Positions 53,612-61,866 of a DNA stretch of 64,000 nucleotides are shown one piece after another. Source of the stretch: Halanaeroarchaeum sulfurireducens (GTDB taxonomy: Archaea > Halobacteriota > Halobacteria > Halobacteriales > Halobacteriaceae); the NCBI RefSeq assembly GCF_001011115.1, contig NZ_CP008874.1, positions 1,378,440 through 1,442,439 on the forward strand, given 5' to 3'. Made by a program: the position numbers and the translations under genes. Each line of letters opens with the position of its first letter. Within the stretch, counting starts at the first letter, position 1. The notes under the pieces are model-generated. The model saw nothing but the letters and a program-made list of their open reading frames with translations. It was not told where the DNA came from and did no database searches.

Positions 53612-54025
53612 ATGAATTACGTGCTCTGGGCGATCGTGGCGATGGTGAGCTATTCCTTCGCGTTTCTCTTCATCAAGGTCGCGCTCCGAGGGCTCCCCAC
53701 GTTCACCGCTTTACCGATCTCAATCGTGACGTTGATGGTGACAGCGACGACCCTGTCGACGGTATTCGGTGAGTGGCGTATACCCGAGCACACGACTCGC
53801 CACGTTGGATTCGCGTTCGTGGGCGGGCTCTTTCTTGCCAGCGCCGTCCTCGGATATTTCCAGGCACTTTCGGCCGGACCAGTGAGCATCGTCGTGCCGA
53901 TCTTCGGGATGTTTCTCGTCGGCGGTGCGACCCTGGGGATCGTCTTTTTGGGCGAACCACTCACGGCGAAGAAGGCCCTTGGCATCGCGTTCGGTGCAAT
54001 GGCGGTCGTACTCATTGCCACCTGA
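53612..54025 (+). CDS. Half-size EamA transporter (four to five helices)
   Basis: A 137-residue single EamA domain: NYVLWAIVAMVSYSFAFLFIKVALRG, LPISIVTLMVTATTLS, FAFVGGLFLASAVLGYFQAL, and GPVSIVVPIFGMFLVGGATL with FLGEPLTAKKALGIAFGAM. Full DMT transporters contain two such units, so it probably acts as a dimer like SMR pumps. The cargo is unknown. The preceding hairpin suggests regulation. Confidence 0.82.
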   Translation: MNYVLWAIVAMVSYSFAFLFIKVALRGLPTFTALPISIVTLMVTATTLSTVFGEWRIPEHTTRHVGFAFVGGLFLASAVLGYFQALSAGPVSIVVPIFGMFLVGGATLGIVFLGEPLTAKKALGIAFGAMAVVLIAT

Positions 54026-54060
54026 GACGATCCGCATGCGTGGCGATCATGTCGAGAGAG

Positions 54061-54076
54061 CGTAGATATATTGGGG
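54061..54076 (+). promoter_or_regulatory. TATA box of the stress-protein gene
   Basis: GATATATTG (54065-54073) is about 28 bp before the ATG at 54097, giving a leaderless transcript. It sits 36 bp after the stop of the EamA-like gene. Confidence 0.55.
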
Positions 54077-54096
54077 AGGGTCCACCATGTGATAGT

Positions 54097-54855
54097 ATGC
54101 CGAAGCCCCTATCGGCGAATACAACACCGGAGTCGCTCGATCGAGTCCTCCTTCCGGTTGAGGTATCCGGCCCGGTTTCTCTCCAAGAGACAGTCATTGA
54201 GATGGTTCGATCCTCGAAGGTCGTTCTTCTCGGTTACTGGTCGATTCCGGACCAATCCTCGGCTGATCAACATCGCGATCAGTTCGGTAAGGAGGCAGAA
54301 AAACGGCTACAGGCTGTTGGAGATCGGTTAAGCAGTCACGGGATCGAGTTCCAGAAAGAGGTGGTGTTTACAAAAAATCGGGGAGGTCTGATTGATGACG
54401 CCGCGAACAAATATGACTGTCAGTCAGTGGTACTCCCGGGGACCGAAGAACCTTCGTCGAGGCCGACACGCGGGATCGTTCTCGTGAAGCCGAATGCTGA
54501 TCTTGACCGGATCGTCACGACCCTTAGTGCATTGTTCGCCGATAGCGACGTCGAATTGCTTCTCTTTCACGCCGCCAAGAACAAAAACAAACACCTCTAC
54601 GATTCGACAGAATATATGCTCCGCGGACTCGCAGGTCAACTCACGGAACGTGGGATAGATTCCGACCGAATCGAGTGGGAGCAATCGATCGAAGGCGAGC
54701 GGCTTGAAATGATTCTATCGCGGGTTCCCGACTTCGACTTTGTCGTCCTTGGTGAAAGCGACCCATCGATCCGTGCACGAATTTTTGGCACCGTTCAGGC
54801 ACGGCTTGCCGAGGAGACGGAGAAAACACAGCTCACGATTCGAACGAGTATCTGA
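54097..54855 (+). CDS. Universal stress protein-like, two UspA-type halves
   Basis: A 252-residue soluble protein. Two alpha/beta halves can be traced: SLDRVLLPVEVSGPVSL...VVLLGYW...DCQSVVLPG (1-125) and RGIVLVKPNADLDRIVTTL...ELLLFHA...FDFVVLGESDPSIRARIFG (130-252). The second ends with a Usp-like VLGESDPS...G that resembles the phosphate-binding G-x2-G-x9-G but is degenerate, so ATP binding is uncertain. Codon use is AT-richer than the core genes. Confidence 0.72.
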   Translation: MPKPLSANTTPESLDRVLLPVEVSGPVSLQETVIEMVRSSKVVLLGYWSIPDQSSADQHRDQFGKEAEKRLQAVGDRLSSHGIEFQKEVVFTKNRGGLIDDAANKYDCQSVVLPGTEEPSSRPTRGIVLVKPNADLDRIVTTLSALFADSDVELLLFHAAKNKNKHLYDSTEYMLRGLAGQLTERGIDSDRIEWEQSIEGERLEMILSRVPDFDFVVLGESDPSIRARIFGTVQARLAEETEKTQLTIRTSI

Positions 54856-55169
54856 GGGCTTGACTGTGGGGATGGGTATAATTACTGAGACATTTCCGTT
54901 CCATCTGGAGTTGAATTGAAAACCGACATCGACTAGACTCTGTTGCTGAAGATAGACGTTGAGGGCGCTATAGAAAGGGTGTTTCGCTATATATTTGCAG
55001 GGTAGAGGGCTTCTCCCGCCAACTAATCAATGTCAGATCCCCGAGGACCCCCCCCCCCTTTCTACGGTGCCCTCAGACGTTTTATTCAGCACGCCTCGCA
55101 ATCTCTCAAGCACTTAATACTCAATACTGCTTACACAAAGCACTTGTCTAATAAGTCATTTCTGGATGC
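54856..55169. other. AT-rich gap with C11 tract and repeat half-arm
   Basis: 314 bp without a credible gene. It holds an AT-rich stretch (CTATATATTTG near 54993), an 11-C homopolymer at 55048-55058, and TTTTATTCAGCACGC (55080-55094), which recurs at 56109-56123. The segment 54930-55025 looks like an insertion-sequence end but no transposase or paired end was found. A TATA-like CTTAATACT or CTAATAAGT precedes the next gene. Confidence 0.45.
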
Positions 55170-56045
55170 ATGGACCGCAGACAATTTCTCGCGTTATCCG
55201 GACTCGGAATTTCTGGACTTGCGGGGTGTAGCTCGCCGCAAGAGAACCAACAAGCGTCAAAAAATGATAGTGAGTCCGGCTCCACTACGGAGACGACAAC
55301 GTTTGCGGATCGTGAGGTAAGAGTCGAGTTTAGTGGCCTCCAAACGGGGGTAGTCCAATTCATAGAGGACTTTTACGATGTGGTTTCTGACCCCAACTCC
55401 CAGTATCTCTTTTTAGATGTGACCGTAACATCTGGGTCAACCCCGACTCTTTCAGAGTTTACCTTCCACTTCGACGATGAGGAATATTCTCCAGTTACAG
55501 ATCTGACCGTCCCCGTCCATCGAGGAGAGGAATCAGACAGAGAGTATCCCGACAAACCTGGCCGGACCGTTGTAAGAAGTGAGTTTACAGGAGGCGGATT
55601 GCTCCTCTTCCAGTTGCCAGAGACTGGAGACGCCAGCGACGCCGTATTGACATGGCCAATAGGTGAATGGAAACCCGACGGTGAACTGCGCAGGCGGATT
55701 GCTGAACCGTTACCACTCTTATACACGACCCGGTGGCAAGCCTATATACCCGTTTCACGCGATAACCCCCCAGTGTTCAGGTTCACAGTGGAAAACAAGG
55801 GTAACCTACCAGGACAGTACTTTGCAGGTATCTGGGGTGAAGGAAGTGTCCATGGACCGATCACACTCGTATCTCGGCGGATTGAACCTGACGAGACGGA
55901 GGTGTGGAAGGTTCCAGGGGGACCGGAATTTATTTATAGAGAATCGGAGATGAATGAGAGCGAAAATGAAGAGTTCACTATGGAATATATGCTGGAGGGC
56001 CCCTACGGAAGCAGAAGCAAGTCTGTACCTGTCCAATATGAATAA
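55170..56045 (+). CDS. Tat-exported lipoprotein, unknown function
   Basis: A 291-residue protein. MDRRQFLALSGLGISGLAGC is a textbook haloarchaeal Tat-lipobox signal: twin Arg, hydrophobic stretch, and LAGC with the lipid-modified Cys20. A Ser/Thr/Glu linker (residues 22-45) leads to two beta-rich parts (about 48-170 and 190-290) without recognisable family. It is exported folded and anchored outside the membrane. The gene is clearly AT-richer than the core and is bracketed by copies of a 15-bp repeat, so it is probably acquired. Confidence 0.78.
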   Translation: MDRRQFLALSGLGISGLAGCSSPQENQQASKNDSESGSTTETTTFADREVRVEFSGLQTGVVQFIEDFYDVVSDPNSQYLFLDVTVTSGSTPTLSEFTFHFDDEEYSPVTDLTVPVHRGEESDREYPDKPGRTVVRSEFTGGGLLLFQLPETGDASDAVLTWPIGEWKPDGELRRRIAEPLPLLYTTRWQAYIPVSRDNPPVFRFTVENKGNLPGQYFAGIWGEGSVHGPITLVSRRIEPDETEVWKVPGGPEFIYRESEMNESENEEFTMEYMLEGPYGSRSKSVPVQYE

Positions 56046-56091
56046 GTGGAATGTGTTAGGGTGAATATTGCGTCTGCCTTCGTACGAAAAC

Positions 56092-56122
56092 CGTGCTGAA
56101 TATGCGCCTTTTATTCAGCACG
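56092..56122 (+). terminator. Hairpin downstream of the lipoprotein gene
   Basis: CGTGCTGAATA and TATTCAGCACG form a perfect 11-bp stem with a 9-nt loop, 47 bp after the lipoprotein stop. It could end the transcript. Its right arm is part of the 15-bp direct repeat shared with 55080-55094. Confidence 0.5.
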
Positions 56123-56386
56123 CATGAATTCCTCCAATTATTGAGGTTTCCTTCAAAAATCGAGATCTGAAAGCACACCTATCAATGACTTTCACCATAC
56201 TATCTCTACAGATGAAGAATGATCAGTATCTCACAGTCGGTTTCTAACGGATTTCAAATGTGGCCCTGACGGCGCTTGCAAAACACATCGTTTACCGATA
56301 GGAAATAACAGAATTAGCAGTAAATCGCCTTATCAACCGGTTATCGACGTGGTAAGAAACACAATTCAAGATGCGCCGGCCGGGAG

Positions 56387-56506
56387 TCCCGCGAGCGACT
56401 GACAGGGAGCGAGGGGGAAGTCGGGCGGCGCACGTCCGATGCGAGGTCCCGCGAGCGACTGACAGGGAGCGAGGGGGAAGTCGGGCGGCGCACGACCGAT
56501 GCGAGG
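56387..56506. repeat. Two-copy 60-bp tandem repeat
   Basis: 56387-56446 and 56447-56506 are adjacent copies, differing at one base (CACGTCC versus CACGACC). Each contains GAGCGACTGACAGGGAGCGA. It follows directly a 14-bp partial copy of the tRNA-Gly 3' end (56372-56385). Confidence 0.9.
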
Positions 56507-56569
56507 ACGAGTGAAACTGAGTCCTCGGAAACGGGAACGGCGAGTGAAACGAGCCGTGACCGAAGGGAG

Positions 56570-56648
56570 TGCGCCGGCCGGGATTTGAACCAAAATCTGA
56601 CGTGCTCACTTCGTTGCGCGCGTCAGATAGGGCTCAAATCCCGGGGCG
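56570..56648. repeat. Partial direct and inverted copies of the tRNA-Gly 3' end
   Basis: 56570-56591 repeats 22 bp of the tRNA-Gly 3' end (56680-56701), exactly 110 bp away. It is followed by a perfect 8-bp hairpin ATCTGACG/CGTCAGAT (56595-56628) and an inverted copy (GGCTCAAATCCCGGGGCG, 56631-56648). A third, 14-bp copy is at 56372-56385. Same plan and spacing as at tRNA-Arg. Confidence 0.82.
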
Positions 56649-56679
56649 ATTTCTCTCGTCACCTGCGTTCCTCGAGAAA

Positions 56680-56751
56680 TGCGCCGGCCGGGATTTGAAC
56701 CCGGGCCATGAGCTTGGAAGGCTCAGGTCCTAGCCGCTAGACCACCGGCGC
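56680..56751 (-). tRNA. tRNA-Gly (TCC)
   Basis: A 72-nt tRNA. Acceptor GCGCCGG/CCGGCGC with discriminator A, anticodon stem TGAGC/GCTCA around CTTCCAA, anticodon TCC; T arm CCGGG-TTCAAAT-CCCGG. No encoded CCA. CCTTATTG on the minus strand (56774-56781) is a good TATA about 25 bp upstream. It marks the right border of the AT-rich accessory stretch. Confidence 0.97.
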
Positions 56752-56819
56752 GCACTACCCCATACCCGATGGCACAATAAGGACGTTTCCCTTCGCGACC
56801 ACGCGACCGCACCATCCGC

Positions 56820-57482
56820 TCACGCCGAATCCGCGCCGCGAACGACCGCATAACAGTTCCCCTGGGAAACCCACTCCCGCTCCACGACCACCGCACTCGC
56901 AGCGAGATCCTCGCCAAACTCCACCGTGTCGTAAATGTGGTAATACCGAGGTACCTCGGTCCCATCCGGCATGGTGAAGGTGACCGTCGTGTCGAATCCA
57001 CGCGTCTCCTGAAAATAATCGTGCTCGACGCTCCAGACGCTGACCAGCCCCCGTGCGTCCGGTTTCAACACCCGGGCGAGTTCGTCGAGACTCCCGATTC
57101 GATCCTCGCGTCGTGGCAGGTGATGCATCGTCGCCACGTAGACCGCGAGATCGACGCTATCGGTCCGGACCGGCAATCGAAGGGCGTCCCCCTGGACGAG
57201 GCCCGCGTCGAACCCGTGATCGCGCTCGCGCTCGACCGCCTCGCGGAGCAGTTCGCGGCTCGCGTCCAGACCCACTGCTCGCTCGGCGACGTCCGCGAGC
57301 AGTTCCGTGTGCCGCCCGTTTGCACACCCCACGTCGATGGCCGTCTCGACGTCCCGGCCCGCGATGAAATCCTGAGCCTCGGGCCACGGGTTCTCACGCT
57401 TGGTGGCGAAGTGGCCGGCGATGTAATCGTAGGTCTCGACGACCCCTCGACGGTCCGGATCGGTGTCTTCGTCGCCGGTCAT
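56820..57482 (-). CDS. SAM-dependent methyltransferase, Trm9/ALKBH8-like
   Basis: A 220-residue class I methyltransferase. Motif I is AIDVGCANGRHTELL, followed by AVGLDAS, VQGDALRLPVRTDSVDLAVYVATMHHL. The N-terminus VETYDYIAGHFATKRENPWPEAQDFI closely resembles the start of Trm9/ALKBH8 methyltransferases, which finish wobble-uridine carboxymethyl esters in eukaryotes, so a tRNA wobble role is plausible. It overlaps the pilus platform gene by 4 bp and so belongs to that operon. Confidence 0.8.
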   Translation of the reverse strand: MTGDEDTDPDRRGVVETYDYIAGHFATKRENPWPEAQDFIAGRDVETAIDVGCANGRHTELLADVAERAVGLDASRELLREAVERERDHGFDAGLVQGDALRLPVRTDSVDLAVYVATMHHLPRREDRIGSLDELARVLKPDARGLVSVWSVEHDYFQETRGFDTTVTFTMPDGTEVPRYYHIYDTVEFGEDLAASAVVVEREWVSQGNCYAVVRGADSA

Positions 57483-59566
57483 CCGATCACCAGGAAGACG
57501 ACGTAGGCGATGGAGACCAGCGCCGTCGCGTGCTTCGCGCCCGCCTTGATGTTACCAGATCCCATCTGCCCGGCAACGAACCCGGAGGTGAGCCCCTGGA
57601 TGAGTGCGCCGTGGAAGAAGACGAGGCTATAGGCGTCCTTGTCCGCCTGCGTCACCTGCTGGACGCCGCCGGCGATGCCGCCCCCGGCGACCGGTCCCGT
57701 CCCGCCGGCCCCCATCGTTCCCGTCGGGATGGCCGGCACGAAGATGAGTTCCAGGGCCACGACGATGACCAGAAAGACCAGAAAGGAAACGTAGACGACG
57801 ACGATGTAGGTCACCATCTCGTTGCGCCGCTCGCGTTCGAGCCGTCTGGTCGCCTGAGCCTCGTCGGCCGCGATGCGGAGCACTTGACCGATGTCGTTCG
57901 TTGCTGCCATCGCGTTGGTCGTGAGGGTGACGACGCGCGTGATCGCGGACGTGCTGACGCGGCGATGGAGACGAGTGAGCGCGTACTCGACGCGACCGCC
58001 CCAGGAGATGTCGGCCCACGTCCGCTCGAGTTCGATGGAAAGCGAACCAAGCTCCGAGGAGACGACCCGCCCGAAACTCTCCACGATGGACATTCCCGCC
58101 TCGTTGGTGCTCGCCAATCTGTCGAGGAAATCGGGGATTGCCGCCTCGATCGCCTTCACGCGACGGTTGGCCACCTCGAACGTGATCGCGAACGTTCCGA
58201 TGACGAACAGGGACGCCTGGATGAGGGGGTCGTCGTACAGCGCAATCGCGAACTCGCCGGCGCGAAGGTGTGGCCACCACTGCAGGAGGGTCCAGAGGAG
58301 ACCGATGGGAACCGTTATCCAGAGGATCGCCATCGGGCGCTCGGTCAGAGCGCGAGTCGGGTCGCGAAGCCGATCGAGGTACGGCCGCACCCGTCTGTAC
58401 GTCCGCAGGCGATATCGGTTCGCGTCCAGCGTCGTCGTGCCACCATCAGTCCGCGGTTCGCTGGCGACGTTCGGGGCGATCCGGACGTCCGAGAACCGCT
58501 CCCCGTTCGTGCCCCCGACGGTCTCGGGGATGGCCTCGCTGACGTCCTCGGTGATCGTATCCAGATAAATGACGAAGCCGAGCGTCGCAAGCGGGAGGAT
58601 GAGGTAGACGAGTGCACGCAGAAAGCTGAGGGTGTCTCCCATCATCAACCCGATGACCACGAGGATCGTGATGAGTAACAGCGGCCCGGCCACGAACACC
58701 GTGACGTACGCCTCTGCCAGCGTTCCCAGCAGTTCGAGAAAGGCCTGCTGCTGGGCCTCTTCTTCGCTCTTGTAGTGTTCGTACTGACCTCTCAGAAACG
58801 TCGAGAGTGACTGACCGCTTTGTAACACACTGGAGAGATTTTCCGCCAGGTCCTCCAGATTACGACTCGGCGTCCGGTCGCGGAGGCGCCGAATCGAGGA
58901 GAGGAGGTCGGTCCCGAAGAGGTCGATGTCCCGGACGGACACCGCAATCTCGTTCGCCGTCTCGCCGTACACCCCACGATTGTTGGCCAGGACACGCAGA
59001 ACCTCCGGGAAGGGCATTCCGGACCGCGAAAGCGCGAACATGAACGCCACGTTGCGCTTCAACGAGTTGTCGATGCGGCGCTCGCGCTCGTCGCTGGTCA
59101 ATCGCGGGAGCGTCCGTCGCACCTGATAGGTACCGAAGGCCGTCACCACCCCGACGGTCGCGGCACTGAGGAGCCCCACGGCCACGACACCGATCGCACC
59201 CAATTCGCCGGGACCCCAGATGACGAACTGGACCCCCGCAGGGAGGCGATCGATCGTTGCGGTCGACCGCAGGACGTTGACGGCCCCGACGATTGCGTAC
59301 GCACCGATAATCGTTCCGACCACTGCGGAGACCACCGCGTACGTGTACGTCCGCGACGTGTAGACGCGATAGGTAGTCCCGACGTGTGCCGACTCGAGCC
59401 ACTGTCGTAACTGATGGTCGCTCGCAGCGTGGCGGCGTACAAGGTCGTCGAACGCGGCGAGGGACAGGCCCGTGATCGCCCGATTCGTGACGGCGAAATA
59501 CGGGGAGAGCGCCAGCGCCACGGCGACGAGGACAGCCACCGCCAGGGGGACGAATTCGAGCGCCAT
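57479..59566 (-). CDS. Type IV pilus membrane platform protein (TadC/PilC-like, double T2SSF)
   Basis: A 695-residue membrane protein with two T2SSF domains: the first around residues 150-310 (NVAFMFALSRSGMPFPEVLRVLAN...) and the second around 470-640 (LDRLASTNEAGMSIVESFGRVV...). Hydrophobic segments flank both, including a C-terminal set. This is the fused archaeal platform that works with the adjacent ATPase to assemble pilins. It shares one base with the ATPase gene. No pilin with a class III signal is seen in the window. Confidence 0.88.
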   Translation of the reverse strand: MALEFVPLAVAVLVAVALALSPYFAVTNRAITGLSLAAFDDLVRRHAASDHQLRQWLESAHVGTTYRVYTSRTYTYAVVSAVVGTIIGAYAIVGAVNVLRSTATIDRLPAGVQFVIWGPGELGAIGVVAVGLLSAATVGVVTAFGTYQVRRTLPRLTSDERERRIDNSLKRNVAFMFALSRSGMPFPEVLRVLANNRGVYGETANEIAVSVRDIDLFGTDLLSSIRRLRDRTPSRNLEDLAENLSSVLQSGQSLSTFLRGQYEHYKSEEEAQQQAFLELLGTLAEAYVTVFVAGPLLLITILVVIGLMMGDTLSFLRALVYLILPLATLGFVIYLDTITEDVSEAIPETVGGTNGERFSDVRIAPNVASEPRTDGGTTTLDANRYRLRTYRRVRPYLDRLRDPTRALTERPMAILWITVPIGLLWTLLQWWPHLRAGEFAIALYDDPLIQASLFVIGTFAITFEVANRRVKAIEAAIPDFLDRLASTNEAGMSIVESFGRVVSSELGSLSIELERTWADISWGGRVEYALTRLHRRVSTSAITRVVTLTTNAMAATNDIGQVLRIAADEAQATRRLERERRNEMVTYIVVVYVSFLVFLVIVVALELIFVPAIPTGTMGAGGTGPVAGGGIAGGVQQVTQADKDAYSLVFFHGALIQGLTSGFVAGQMGSGNIKAGAKHATALVSIAYVVFLVIG

Positions 59567-61248
59567 TACTCACCGGACACGTCGTCGCTCGCGCTTCCGG
59601 GCATCGTCTCCTCGACATCGGCCTGGAGACGGCCCTCGATCCGATCGACGACGCGGTCCTTGTCGGCGTAATATTCGTTGATTAGCGCCGTGAATTCCCG
59701 GTAATCCGTGACCTCCCGTTCGACGAAGTACTGAAGGACTCGCTTCCGGTCGCGAAACTCACGAAGCATCTCTGCGTGCGACCATCCCCGTTCGTCCCGG
59801 ATCTCGTCGAGGACTTCGCTGTCGAATTGCGAGAAGGTGTCGTCCTCCGGATTCCACTCGAAGGCCCTCGAGTAGTCCAGGTCCCCCGTCCGCTGGTCGA
59901 TGCCCTCGATCTCCGCGATCACCTGGTTCCGTCGGACCCGCTCGTCGCCCACGTAAGTGAGTGTCTGGACGGAGAGGATGTCGAGGGACTGGATCATCGC
60001 TCGCGGAACGTTGATCGGCTCGTTCTCGAGGCGGTTGATTGCCGTCTGGACGCTGTCGGCGTGCATCGTGGAAAACGTCGTGTGGCCCGTGTTCATCGCC
60101 TGGAACAACGTCATCGCCTCGGCACCACGCACCTCCCCGACCACGATATATTCGGGACGGTGACGAAGTGCCGACCGCAGCAGGTCGTACATCGTTATGT
60201 CGTCGCCTTCCCCCAAACTCTCCCGGGTGATCGACGAGAGCCAGTTATCGTGGTACAGGGTCAACTCGCGGGTGTCCTCGATGGTGAGGACCTTCGATCG
60301 TGGCGTCACGAACATCGACACCGCGTTCATCGAGGTCGTCTTTCCCGAGGCCGTCCCGCCGGCGAAGATGAGCGACTTGTTGTTCTCGATGGCAAGCCAG
60401 AGATAGGCCATCTGGTTCAGATCGAAGGTGTCGTAATCGATAAGGGTCGCCGGCGTGAACGGCTCATCGGCGTACTTCCGGATCGTGAACGCCGAGCCAC
60501 GTGGGGTCACCTCGGTTCCGAGTGCGAGTTCCGCCCGACTCCCTTCCGAGAGGGTGGTTTCGGTGACCGGATCGCCGATGCTGATATGGCGTCCGGACTG
60601 CTGGGCCAGCCTGATGACGAAGTTGTCGAGTTCCTCGCGGCCGTACATCCGATTCGTTTCGATGTCGGTGTAGTCGTCGTGATAGACGAACACCGGGATG
60701 TCGTAGCCGTCACACGAGATGTCTTCGATGTGCGGATCGGCCATCAACGGGTCGAGTTGCTCGAACCCCTCGAACGACCGGTACAGGTAGTAGAACAGCC
60801 GGTAGAACGTGTTCGTGTCGACCTCGACCCCGTACTGACCCAGCAGTTCTTCGAGGTGCTCTTTCAGGACGGTCTCGCTGTCCTCGGGGTCGTAGTCGGC
60901 CCGGTAGATCAACGTGTCCCGAATGTCCTCAAAGAGATCCGTGAGCAAGGTGTGTTCGAACTCGGTGAGTTCCGGCTCGACGACGTGATAGCGGTACTCG
61001 TTGTGTCGTTCGTCGTGGTTCACCGAAACGAACGCGAACGGTGCGTTCACCCAGTACCGGTCCACCTCCTCGTACCCGTCCAACCCGTCGAAGGAAACCA
61101 GCGGCCCGTGTCGGTCCGGATCGTACCCCTCGGCCGAGACCGACGAGCCCCGCAGCACCTCGACGATTCTGGCCAGTCGCCATCTGGCGTCGTCGAGCCA
61201 GCTATCGCCACGGTCTGGCGATCCGTCGTCGGTATACTCGATCGACAT
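59566..61248 (-). CDS. Type II/IV secretion system ATPase (TadA/PilB-like)
   Basis: A 560-residue assembly ATPase. N-terminal domain 1-250, then Walker A FAGGTASGKTTSMNA near residue 300, the Asp box VLTIEDTRELTL, Walker B YIVVGEVRGAEAMTLFQAMNTGH and the His box FSTMHADS. It powers extension of archaeal adhesion pili. A TTTTATGC element on the minus strand near 61283-61290 is about 38 bp upstream. First gene of the ATPase-platform-methyltransferase operon. Confidence 0.92.
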   Translation of the reverse strand: MSIEYTDDGSPDRGDSWLDDARWRLARIVEVLRGSSVSAEGYDPDRHGPLVSFDGLDGYEEVDRYWVNAPFAFVSVNHDERHNEYRYHVVEPELTEFEHTLLTDLFEDIRDTLIYRADYDPEDSETVLKEHLEELLGQYGVEVDTNTFYRLFYYLYRSFEGFEQLDPLMADPHIEDISCDGYDIPVFVYHDDYTDIETNRMYGREELDNFVIRLAQQSGRHISIGDPVTETTLSEGSRAELALGTEVTPRGSAFTIRKYADEPFTPATLIDYDTFDLNQMAYLWLAIENNKSLIFAGGTASGKTTSMNAVSMFVTPRSKVLTIEDTRELTLYHDNWLSSITRESLGEGDDITMYDLLRSALRHRPEYIVVGEVRGAEAMTLFQAMNTGHTTFSTMHADSVQTAINRLENEPINVPRAMIQSLDILSVQTLTYVGDERVRRNQVIAEIEGIDQRTGDLDYSRAFEWNPEDDTFSQFDSEVLDEIRDERGWSHAEMLREFRDRKRVLQYFVEREVTDYREFTALINEYYADKDRVVDRIEGRLQADVEETMPGSASDDVSGE

Positions 61249-61351
61249 TGGGGCGTTCGTCTACCCTGTGGAGGGTGGCTTGCATAAAACTGGCTGCCGG
61301 GCGGATCGCCGTTACGTTCATCTTCTTCAAACCCAAACCCTTCAATAACTG

Positions 61352-61822
61352 ATGCGGCGCGACTATTTCACGCTGTCCGTCAGCAACGTCGACTGGGTCG
61401 ACGGGGGAGGGTCCCCTCGTTTACCGACGGTCGAAATAGACTTCCGTGGCCCGGAGTCGACGCTTCGTTCCCGGTTTACGGATTCGGAGGGCGAGGTTCT
61501 CGATGCAGCGGATACCGACGTGGCGTTTCGCCTCCAGACCGCCGTCGACGACGAGGAGGCGTCGGGGGTCGTCGCCGTCACGAATCGCCTCACTGGTGAT
61601 TTCATCCTCGAACTGAACGTGGACGCAGAGGACGTTCTGGAGTTCATCACGGCGGCCCGGCGATACGCCGACGCCACCGACGGGGACGCCCGATACCGGG
61701 TCGAGGTCGCTTTTGGCGGGGACCACTTCGTCACGTACGAAAAGTCGACGTTTCTGGTGTACAACAGGGACGGAGATCTCATGCGCTCGAACAGCCTCAT
61801 CCCGAGCGGCGTCGAGCTGTGA
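61352..61822 (+). CDS. Haloarchaeal conserved protein (DUF5793-like)
   Basis: A 156-residue acidic soluble protein: MRRDYFTLSVSNVDWVDGGG at the start, FRLQTAVDDEEASGVVAVTNRLTGDFILELN in the middle. The beginning recalls a haloarchaeal family I remember as DUF5793; the name is uncertain and the function unknown. It diverges from the pilus operon with a 103-bp gap and precedes the mutase by 44 bp on the same strand. Confidence 0.7.
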   Translation: MRRDYFTLSVSNVDWVDGGGSPRLPTVEIDFRGPESTLRSRFTDSEGEVLDAADTDVAFRLQTAVDDEEASGVVAVTNRLTGDFILELNVDAEDVLEFITAARRYADATDGDARYRVEVAFGGDHFVTYEKSTFLVYNRDGDLMRSNSLIPSGVEL

Positions 61823-61866
61823 TCCGCATGGACAGGCTCTAAGTGGTCGCCCGGCGACTCCCAGAT

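Larger units (their letters stand above)
56046..56679. other. Gene-free region before tRNA-Gly
   Basis: 634 bp with no credible gene. The first half (to about 56370) is AT-rich and shows only the hairpin listed separately. The second half is repetitive, GC-rich, tRNA-associated DNA: a tandem 60-bp duplication and partial copies of the tRNA-Gly 3' end. Reading frames here (56292-56609, minus) are made of repeats and are not genes. Confidence 0.6.

Noticed and set aside
54930-55025. Terminal part of an insertion sequence
   Set aside because: The sequence looks IS-like, but there is no transposase, no second end and no target duplication visible.
55030-55320. 96-codon frame containing the C11 tract
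   Set aside because: Overlaps the better supported Tat-lipoprotein start in another frame and encodes basic, non-halophilic sequence.
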